64,000 bases of DNA from Pseudomonas sp. Root71. Its GTDB lineage: Bacteria > Pseudomonadota > Gammaproteobacteria > Pseudomonadales > Pseudomonadaceae. Below the pieces are notes generated by a model. It saw only the letters and a program-made list of their open reading frames with translations. It did not search any database and was not told the origin of the DNA. Of the stretch, positions 57,592 to 64,000 are shown one piece after another. The stretch spans positions 68,040-132,039 of the forward strand of contig NZ_LMHY01000025.1 in assembly GCF_001429045.1 (NCBI RefSeq). The letters run 5' to 3'. Positions within the stretch are counted from its first letter, which is position 1; every line of letters starts with the position of its first letter. A program made the translations under genes and the position numbers.

Positions 57592-58431
57592 TTACATTTT
57601 TTGCAGATCGCGCTGGGCCAGCTGAGCGGCGGAAGTGCCCGGATATTGGGACACCACCTGCTGCAGAATGCCTTTGACCCGGTCGGTATGACCCAGGCGA
57701 CGCTCTACATCAGCAAGCTTGTACAGCGAGTCCGGCACTTTGGCGTGCTTGGGGTACAGCTGCGAAACCTTGGCAAATGCCTGACCCGCGCCTTGCAGAT
57801 CGCCTTTGGCCAGGTTCACTTCGCCCAACCAGTATTGGGCGTTGCCCGCGTACTGGCTGTTCGGGTATTTGCGCAGGAAAGCGGCAAAAGCCTGGCTGGC
57901 CTTGTCGAAATCCTTGGCCTTGATCAGGTCGAAGGCAGCATCGTAATAGAGCTTTTCCTTCGCCGGATCCGCTGGCTCGCTACCCGCGGCAGGTGCTTGA
58001 GCGGCGGCTGCGCCTGCTGCCGCACCTGTTGCTGCACCAGCGGCATTCATATCACCACCGGTGGAAGAATTTTCAGGAGTCGCGGCTGGTGCAACGCCGG
58101 TTCCTATGCGCCGATCAAGATCCTGGTATCGCTCCAGGTTTTCCTGCTTCATGCGCGCTACATCATTTTGCAGAACCTCGATCGCACCTTGCTGGCGCTC
58201 GATCTGTTGCTGCATTGATTGCAGTTGGTTGAACAGCTCGCCCTGTGCAGAGACAGGGGCCGAAACCCCTCCCCCGGCATAGGCGCCGTTCGTACCGTAA
58301 CCTGCAGGCGGATAACTGCTCCCGCTAGTGTTATAGCCGGAGTCATTATCGACCACAGGAACCGCAGCCCACACCGCTAGCGGCGCGAGGCTGAGAGCCA
58401 GGACAGTTACAGCACGACGGCACGTTCGCAT
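57592..58431 (-). CDS. cpoB: Cell division coordinator CpoB (YbgF)
   Basis: 279 aa periplasmic protein coordinating Tol with peptidoglycan synthesis at the septum. Signal peptide ends near residue 23 (SLAPLAVWAA). A coiled-coil segment (LQSMQQQIERQQGAIEVLQ) is at about 69-105, an Ala-rich linker follows, and three TPR-type repeats start with LYYDAAFDLIKAKDF. Six bp after pal. Confidence 0.95.
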   Translation of the reverse strand: MRTCRRAVTVLALSLAPLAVWAAVPVVDNDSGYNTSGSSYPPAGYGTNGAYAGGGVSAPVSAQGELFNQLQSMQQQIERQQGAIEVLQNDVARMKQENLERYQDLDRRIGTGVAPAATPENSSTGGDMNAAGAATGAAAGAAAAQAPAAGSEPADPAKEKLYYDAAFDLIKAKDFDKASQAFAAFLRKYPNSQYAGNAQYWLGEVNLAKGDLQGAGQAFAKVSQLYPKHAKVPDSLYKLADVERRLGHTDRVKGILQQVVSQYPGTSAAQLAQRDLQKM

Positions 58432-58437
58432 GACGAA

Positions 58438-58935
58438 TTACTTACGCAGTTCGACGCGACGGTTTTGAGCCCAGGACTGCTCGTCGTTGCCGGTAGCAAC
58501 TGGACGCTCTTCGCCGTAGGAAACCAGTTCCAGCTGAGCTGGGGAAACACCTTGCAGTACCAGGTAGCGCTGAACGGCTTTCGCACGACGCTCGCCCAGT
58601 GCCATGTTGTACTCACGAGTACCACGTTCGTCGGTGTTGCCTTCCAGAACAACGCGAGCGCCGTTTGCTTTCAGGTCTTTGGCGTGAACGTCCAGAGCGC
58701 GCATGGCTTCTGGCTTCAGGTCCGAACTGTCGTATTCGAAGTAGAAAGTGGTGATAGCGCGCAGTGCAGCTTCTTCGCTCAGGGAGCCGTCAACTGCACC
58801 AGTGTTTGCGCCGTAACCAGCGTTTGGATCTACCGCGCCTTCACCGGCATTGTCGCCGCCTTTGGACGAGCAACCTACAGCTACAGCCATGGCCAGTGCC
58901 AGCGCAGCAAATTTACCAAACTTCAGCATTTCCAT
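58438..58935 (-). CDS. pal: Peptidoglycan-associated lipoprotein Pal (OprL)
   Basis: 165 aa outer-membrane lipoprotein. Lipobox AVGC near residue 22, then a Gly/Asn-rich linker and an OmpA-like domain with [31 protein letters not shown] and the C-terminal RRVELRK. Confidence 0.97.
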   Translation of the reverse strand: MEMLKFGKFAALALAMAVAVGCSSKGGDNAGEGAVDPNAGYGANTGAVDGSLSEEAALRAITTFYFEYDSSDLKPEAMRALDVHAKDLKANGARVVLEGNTDERGTREYNMALGERRAKAVQRYLVLQGVSPAQLELVSYGEERPVATGNDEQSWAQNRRVELRK

Positions 58936-58987
58936 CGTGAAACTCCTAATGAACCCCAGTGTGTTAAGTACAACGTATAGCGCCGCG

Positions 58988-60289
58988 TCAGTTCAGGTAA
59001 GGGGACCAGGAAGGTTCTCTGACTTCGCCTTGTGCGGTAGGAAGCGGGAGCCTTACGCGTCCATTGATGGACACGAGCATCAAGACTCCCCGGCCCTGCT
59101 GGCGGGTGGCGTAGATTACCATGGTGCCGTTGGGCGCGACAGTAGGCGACTCGTCCAGAGTGCTATCAGTGAGGATTTTTACACTACCGCGCTGCAAATC
59201 CTGGGCTGCCACCTTGAAATTGGTGAAGCCATCCTGACGGTGAATCATGACAAGCGTCTTTTCATCAGCTGACAGTTTAGGGTTGGCATTGTAGTTACCG
59301 ACGAAAGTCACGCGTTCGGCACCGCCACCACCGGCACTGGTCTTGTAGATCTGCGGTTTGCCGCCGCGGTCGGACGTGAAGTAGATGGTCGAGCCATCCT
59401 TGCCCCAGAACGGTTCGGTGTTGATGCCGGGACCGTTGGTAACGCGGCTGATCTGACGCGAACCCAGGTTCATCACATAGATGTCCGGGTTGCCGTCTTT
59501 GGACAGCACGAACGCCAGGCGATTGCCATCCGGCGACCAGGCTGGCGCACCGTTCAGGCCTTCGAAGTTGGTGATCTGCTCACGACGACCGGTGTCGATG
59601 TTCTGCATGAAGATGCGTGGGCGCTTCTGCTCGAAGGAGACATAAGCGATGCGCTTGCCATCCGGTGCGAAACGAGGCGACAGGATCGGCTCGCGCGACT
59701 GCAGCAGGGTCACGGCGCGAGCACCGTCATAGTCCGACCGTTGCAGGGTATAGCGAGTGTTGTTCTCGGAGAAACGCTCGGCCGTTACGTACAGCAGGCG
59801 AGTCGAGAAGGCACCCTTGATACCCGTGAGTTTTTCGAACGACTGGTCGGAGATGTAGTGCGCCATGTCGCGCAGCTGATCGACGCCGCCGGACACGCTG
59901 CCGGTCAGCACTTGCTGCTCGGTGGCCACGTTGAACAGTGCGTATTGCACCTGCAGGCGACCGCCCGCCGGCACAATGCTGCCGACCATGACATACTGGG
60001 CACCCAGGGCCTTGAAGTCACGGAAGATGATTTCGCTGGCCTGGCTCGGCTGGCTGATCATGTTCTGCTTTGGAAGCGGCGAGTAGTAACCCGAGTTGCG
60101 CAGGTCATTACCGATTATTTCCGCCATGTCGTCCGGCAGCACGCTACCGCCCTGGAAGCCGAACGGCACGACTGCGATCGGGGTCGCCCGATCGCTGCCG
60201 CTGGTAACCAGAATGTTTTTCTCATCTGCCATCGCCATCCCTGCCATGCAGCAGATAACGACCAGCATTCCTCGAAGAAGGTTTCTCAC
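58988..60289 (-). CDS. tolB: Tol-Pal system protein TolB
   Basis: 433 aa periplasmic protein. Signal peptide ends near residue 21 (CCMAGMAMA). N-terminal anticodon-like domain, then a beta-propeller with repeats such as [16 protein letters not shown] and [15 protein letters not shown]. The start is GTG at 60289, overlapping the tolA stop (GTGA). Confidence 0.96.
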   Translation of the reverse strand: MRNLLRGMLVVICCMAGMAMADEKNILVTSGSDRATPIAVVPFGFQGGSVLPDDMAEIIGNDLRNSGYYSPLPKQNMISQPSQASEIIFRDFKALGAQYVMVGSIVPAGGRLQVQYALFNVATEQQVLTGSVSGGVDQLRDMAHYISDQSFEKLTGIKGAFSTRLLYVTAERFSENNTRYTLQRSDYDGARAVTLLQSREPILSPRFAPDGKRIAYVSFEQKRPRIFMQNIDTGRREQITNFEGLNGAPAWSPDGNRLAFVLSKDGNPDIYVMNLGSRQISRVTNGPGINTEPFWGKDGSTIYFTSDRGGKPQIYKTSAGGGGAERVTFVGNYNANPKLSADEKTLVMIHRQDGFTNFKVAAQDLQRGSVKILTDSTLDESPTVAPNGTMVIYATRQQGRGVLMLVSINGRVRLPLPTAQGEVREPSWSPYLN

Positions 60290-61365
60290 AAGGCTAGATC
60301 CTCAGGTGTGAATGTCATCTTGAATGAACGATACGGAGCGAAATCACTCGGCTTCATTCCCTGCATTTCTGTCAAACGTCCAATATTCTTCACTGCTGCA
60401 ACAGCCGATGCGTCAAACGGACCGTCGCCACTGGACTTGGAGACGCTGACCGAAGTCACCGTACCGTCCGGCAACATGCCGATTTGCAACACGACCGTCA
60501 TGCCTTTGCGTGCCGAAGGTGGACGAGCCCAGCCTTCCGCTGCACGCGCACGAATCAGGTCATCGAAACTGCCGGCGACTTCGTCGCCCTGCTCATCGGC
60601 CAAGGCCTGCTGACGCTGCGGCGTATCGGAAAGCAAATCTGCCAGGGCCTGGGCCTTTTTGTCTTCGGCGGATTTACGCGCCGCATCCTGCGATTTCTTC
60701 TTCGCAGCATCGGCGGCAGCTTTCTTCTTCGCTTCCTCGGCGACTTTCTTCTTCGCCTCTTCAGCTTCAGCTTTCTTCTTGGCGTCTTCCGCGGCTTTCT
60801 TCTTCGCGTCTTCGACGATCTTTTTCTTGGCTTCTTCAGCGGCCGCTTTCTTGGCCTCTTCTTCCGCGGCTTTCTTGGCTTCTTCTTCGGCTTTCTTCTT
60901 GGCTATATCAGCCAATTGTTTCTCTTCTGCCTTCTTGGCTTCCGCGGTTTTCTTCGCATCGTCGGCTTTCTTGGCTTCGTCAGCCTTTTTCGCCTCGTCC
61001 GCTTTCTTCGCCTCGTCGGCCTTCTTGGCTTCTTCGGCCTTTTGAGCCGCCTCTTCTTTCTTTTGTTCCGCAGCCTTCACCGCTTCCTGCTCGACCTTTT
61101 TCTGTTCCATCTGCTCGACTTCGGTCTGACGCGCAGCGGATTTCTGCGCTTCACCGGCAATCTTCTGATTGGTCTGGGTGGTCGCCCGACTTTTCGATTT
61201 CAGCTGGTACAAGGTCGCCTGGACAATCGGCTTGGCAGGCGGCAGTTCCGGGGTAAAGGCAAAACTGACGAACAGCATGCCGAACACCAGCACGTGCAAG
61301 CCAATCGCCCAGACACTAGGCCAGAAGTAGCTTTCCGAGGCGGACGGCTCTCGCTGTTGCTGCAT
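60286..61365 (-). CDS. tolA: Cell envelope integrity protein TolA
   Basis: 359 aa. One N-terminal membrane helix ([19 protein letters not shown]), a long Ala/Lys/Glu coiled coil with repeated KKADEA and KKAAEE units (about 75-250), and a C-terminal TolA domain. Bridges the inner membrane to Pal/TolB. Its start overlaps the tolR stop by 1 bp. Confidence 0.96.
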   Translation of the reverse strand: MQQQREPSASESYFWPSVWAIGLHVLVFGMLFVSFAFTPELPPAKPIVQATLYQLKSKSRATTQTNQKIAGEAQKSAARQTEVEQMEQKKVEQEAVKAAEQKKEEAAQKAEEAKKADEAKKADEAKKADEAKKADDAKKTAEAKKAEEKQLADIAKKKAEEEAKKAAEEEAKKAAAEEAKKKIVEDAKKKAAEDAKKKAEAEEAKKKVAEEAKKKAAADAAKKKSQDAARKSAEDKKAQALADLLSDTPQRQQALADEQGDEVAGSFDDLIRARAAEGWARPPSARKGMTVVLQIGMLPDGTVTSVSVSKSSGDGPFDASAVAAVKNIGRLTEMQGMKPSDFAPYRSFKMTFTPEDLAL

Positions 61366-61826
61366 CAGGGCGCCTCGGTAATCAAGCCAACATTACCGAC
61401 CCCGGCTTTCTGCAACCCGCCCATCGCGCCCATGACGGAGCCGTAATCGACGGATTTGTCGCCGCGAATGAAGACCTGGGTACGCTTGCCGCCTTCGTTG
61501 CCGACACGAATGATCTTGGTCACCGCGTCAGTCATCTGCGGCAGGGTCATGGCCCGATCCTGCTGCTTTTCGGTGTCGACTTCGCTGCCAAGGTTCCAGT
61601 AGTAGGTCTTGTCGGATTTGATGGAAATGGTCAGGACCTGGGTGTTGTTGTCCTGCGGCAAGGCTTCACTGGAAACCTTGGGCAGATCAACTTTCACGCC
61701 CTGATTGAGCATCGGAGCGGTCACCATGAAGATGACCAGCAGCACCAACATCACGTCGATGTAAGGCACCACGTTCATCTCGGCGACCGGCTTGCGCTTT
61801 TTGCGAGCTCGAGCGATTAAAGCCAT
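61365..61826 (-). CDS. tolR: Tol-Pal system protein TolR
   Basis: 153 aa ExbD-family subunit. A single membrane helix bears the conserved Asp (NVVPYIDVMLVLLVIFMV, residues 18-35). Periplasmic C-terminal part. Works with TolQ as the proton-driven motor. Confidence 0.96.
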   Translation of the reverse strand: MALIARARKKRKPVAEMNVVPYIDVMLVLLVIFMVTAPMLNQGVKVDLPKVSSEALPQDNNTQVLTISIKSDKTYYWNLGSEVDTEKQQDRAMTLPQMTDAVTKIIRVGNEGGKRTQVFIRGDKSVDYGSVMGAMGGLQKAGVGNVGLITEAP

Positions 61827-61840
61827 TGGAAATTACCTGC

Positions 61841-62536
61841 TTATTCTTCGCTGGTGTGCACTTTGCGGTGCAGGATCGCCTGGAACTCGTCGGCGAAGGT
61901 GTAGTAGCGGCCCAGCAGGGTTTCGCTGCGAGCAGCAAAACGGTTGTAAGCGATAACGGCTGGAATGGCAGCGAACAGACCGATCGCGGTGGCGATCAGT
62001 GCTTCGGCGATACCCGGGGCCACAGTGGCCAGGGTCGCTTGCTGGGCGGTGGCCAGGCCACGGAAGGAGTTCATGATCCCCCAGACGGTACCGAACAGAC
62101 CGATGTACGGGCTGACGGAACCAACGGTGGCCAGGAAAGGCAGGCTCTGCTCGAGCTTTTCTTCTTCGCGGGAAATGGCAACGCGCATGGCACGGGCCAC
62201 ACCTTCCATGACCGCTTCCGGGTCAACGCCTGACTGCTGGCGCAGACGGGAGAATTCCTTGAAACCGGCACGGAAGATTTGCTCGACACCCGAATCAGGG
62301 TCCGGATTGCTGCCGGCCTGACGGTACAGCTTGGACAGGTCGATACCCGACCAGAAGCGCTCTTCAAAGCTCTCCAGGGCACGTCGACCGGCGCGCAGCA
62401 GGTTGCTGCGCTGAAAGATCATGATCCACGAGGTCACCGATGCGGCTACCAGGATCAGCATTACCAGTTGCACCACGATACTGGCATTGCTGACCAGGCT
62501 CCACATGGAGGAATGGTCGACGACGTTAGCTTCCAC
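61841..62536 (-). CDS. tolQ: Tol-Pal system protein TolQ
   Basis: 231 aa ExbB-family subunit with three membrane helices (residues about 15-38, 130-155 and 170-195). [22 protein letters not shown] is the family signature. Overlaps ybgC by 11 bp. Confidence 0.96.
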   Translation of the reverse strand: MEANVVDHSSMWSLVSNASIVVQLVMLILVAASVTSWIMIFQRSNLLRAGRRALESFEERFWSGIDLSKLYRQAGSNPDPDSGVEQIFRAGFKEFSRLRQQSGVDPEAVMEGVARAMRVAISREEEKLEQSLPFLATVGSVSPYIGLFGTVWGIMNSFRGLATAQQATLATVAPGIAEALIATAIGLFAAIPAVIAYNRFAARSETLLGRYYTFADEFQAILHRKVHTSEE

Positions 62537-62993
62537 GCTTTATCTCCTGCTTTGAGTGTGTACCCGCGCCGCTCACGTCGGCAAAGGCCGCTCGTAGAGC
62601 TTCGGGAATGGCCCGGGGTTTCAAACTTTCAGTGCGCACACAGGCCACCAGAAACTGCCCTTCGCAGAGCAGTGCATTATCCGTTGCCCGCCTGACCTGC
62701 TGTTTGAAGCGCAGGCTGGCACGGTTCAATTCGATTACCTCGGCGCTTACCAGCAGTTCGTCATCCAGTCGCGCCGGCGCGTGGTAGCGCGCTTCGCTGG
62801 AATGCACGACGAACAACAGGTCCTCCCCGACAAGCTGCGATTGGGCAAAGCCCAGATCTCGTAGCCGCTCGGTTCGAGCCCGTTCCATAAACTTGAGGTA
62901 ATTAACGTAATACACGATGCCGCCCGCATCGGTGTCCTCGTAATAAACGCGACAACGATGTGCGAAAGGCTCAAGCCCGTTTTGCGCGCGCAT
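62526..62993 (-). CDS. ybgC: Tol-Pal system-associated acyl-CoA thioesterase YbgC
   Basis: 155 aa hot-dog thioesterase. The catalytic Asp/Tyr motif [31 protein letters not shown] segment is at residues 16-42. First gene of the tol operon in the usual order. Confidence 0.94.
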   Translation of the reverse strand: MRAQNGLEPFAHRCRVYYEDTDAGGIVYYVNYLKFMERARTERLRDLGFAQSQLVGEDLLFVVHSSEARYHAPARLDDELLVSAEVIELNRASLRFKQQVRRATDNALLCEGQFLVACVRTESLKPRAIPEALRAAFADVSGAGTHSKQEIKRGS

Positions 62994-63120
62994 ACTCTAG
63001 TGCTTACTCCTCAGGTTGCCAATCCGGCATGGCAACTGTTTTTCATTGTTCTGCGGCTTTCTCGTGAAAGTACGGTCCTGGGACCCTACATTGCCCGAAA
63101 AAATCAGCACGCAATGTTAA

Positions 63121-64000
63121 TTAATCGTCAGCGGCATTGAGAAACTCGTCTACCACGGGCATTTCGCCCAATCGTGACGGAATGTTTAAACCGAAATGCA
63201 GGTAAGCATGCCGCGTCACCACCCGCCCCCGAGGCGTACGCATGATGTAACCCTGCTGGATCAGGTAAGGCTCCAGCACGTCTTCGATGGTGTGACGCTC
63301 TTCGCTGATGGCTGCGGCCAGGCTGTCGACCCCGACCGGTCCACCGTCGAATTTCTCGATCATGGTCAGCAACAGACGCCGGTCCTGGTGATCGAAGCCA
63401 CGCTCGTCGACGTCCAGCAGGTTCAGCGCCAGGTCGGCAATCGGCTTGGTGATATGCCCCTTGGCGCGAACTTCGGCGAAATCACGCACCCGGCGCAGCA
63501 GCCTATTGGCGATGCGCGGCGTGCCACGGGCACGGCGGGCGATTTCGAAGGCGCCTTCCGGGTCCAGCGGCAAACCGAGGATGCTCGCCGAACGACTGAC
63601 AATCGTCGACAGGTCGGCGGTATTGTAGAACTCAAGACGCTGAACGATGCCGAAACGGTCACGCAACGGGTTGGTGAGCATCCCCGCCCGTGTCGTTGCG
63701 CCAACCAGGGTGAACGGCGGCAGATCCAGCTTGATCGAACGTGCGGCCGGCCCCTCACCGATCATGATGTCGAGCTGGAAATCCTCCATGGCCGGGTACA
63801 GCACCTCTTCGACGATGGGCGACAGGCGATGGATTTCGTCGATAAACAGCACATCGTGAGGTTCAAGGTTGGTCAACAACGCCGCCAGGTCACCAGGGCG
63901 CTCCAGCACCGGCCCCGAGGTGCTCTTGATCGACACCCCCATTTCCTGGGCGATGATGTTGGCGAGGGTGGTCTTGCCCAGGCCGGGCGGCCCGAAGATC
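63121..64000 (-). CDS. ruvB: Holliday junction helicase RuvB (5' part missing)
   Basis: About 293 C-terminal residues are visible; the N-terminus is beyond the right window edge. Walker [10 protein letters not shown] is near the edge; Walker [12 protein letters not shown], sensor [10 protein letters not shown] and the C-terminal winged helix ([14 protein letters not shown]) follow. Drives branch migration with RuvA. Confidence 0.96.
   Translation of the reverse strand, partial: IFGPPGLGKTTLANIIAQEMGVSIKSTSGPVLERPGDLAALLTNLEPHDVLFIDEIHRLSPIVEEVLYPAMEDFQLDIMIGEGPAARSIKLDLPPFTLVGATTRAGMLTNPLRDRFGIVQRLEFYNTADLSTIVSRSASILGLPLDPEGAFEIARRARGTPRIANRLLRRVRDFAEVRAKGHITKPIADLALNLLDVDERGFDHQDRRLLLTMIEKFDGGPVGVDSLAAAISEERHTIEDVLEPYLIQQGYIMRTPRGRVVTRHAYLHFGLNIPSRLGEMPVVDEFLNAADD

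Overview
The window reads as chromosome of a fluorescent-group Pseudomonas. GC is high. Gene order follows the Pseudomonas hexR-oprB-gts-gltR-glk-edd-gap block and the ruvB-tol-pal-queCE-tRNA-Lys-nadA block. Two families of short Pseudomonas REP-type inverted repeats are scattered between genes from 0.8 to 45.4 kb. Species cannot be fixed from sequence reading alone.

Layout. (1) 0-16.3 kb, glucose uptake and Entner-Doudoroff entry: partial HexR, a hexose-6-phosphate mutarotase, OprB porin, the GtsABCD glucose ABC transporter, an AGE-family epimerase/isomerase, the GtrS/GltR two-component system, glucokinase, Edd, Gap and methylglyoxal synthase. Two perfect HexR boxes lie between edd and gap. 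A-rich Hfq/Crc-type motifs precede oprB, gtsA, the epimerase gene and gltR. (2) 16.3-22 kb, haem-iron: ECF sigma factor, FecR-like regulator, TonB-dependent transducer, haem oxygenase and a YbaN-like membrane protein. A 33-bp palindrome containing a Fur-like box precedes the sigma gene. (3) 22-28.8 kb, miscellaneous: two unrecognised genes in convergent orientation, a dCACHE-type chemoreceptor, a CaiB-like CoA-transferase and AlkA. (4) 28.8-36 kb, arginine deiminase pathway arcDABC with a second, divergent ArcD paralogue and a DUF5064-like gene. (5) 36-44 kb, glycine catabolism: GcsR, then gcvH-gcvP-sdaA-gcvT. Three GcsR-type repeats and a sigma-54 promoter precede gcvH, and the glyA2 expected between gcvP and sdaA is absent. 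(6) 44-46.5 kb: cold-shock protein, RDD protein and nadA.

(7) 46.67-55.92 kb, the most interesting part. A 9.2-kb insertion sits between nadA and tRNA-Lys(UUU), flanked by 40-bp direct repeats that match at 39 positions. It carries an eight-gene operon that I recognise as a 3-thiaglutamate-type (tgl, 'pearlin') peptide-scaffold pathway. The genes are a CmoA-like enzyme, a second SAM-dependent transferase, an M50 membrane protease, a 51-residue scaffold peptide (TglA), a DUF692/MNIO oxidase (TglH), its partner (TglI), a LanB-like peptide aminoacyl-tRNA ligase (TglB) and an MFS exporter. The inferred route is: TglB adds Cys to the TglA C-terminus, TglHI excises carbon, a transferase carboxymethylates the thiol using carboxy-SAM, the protease frees the product, and the MFS protein exports it. 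The pathway family is known from P. syringae. The CmoA-like gene and the island arrangement are the parts most likely to be new.

(8) 55.9-64 kb, core genes on the minus strand: tRNA-Lys, queC, queE, cpoB, pal, tolB, tolA, tolR, tolQ, ybgC and the 3' part of ruvB.
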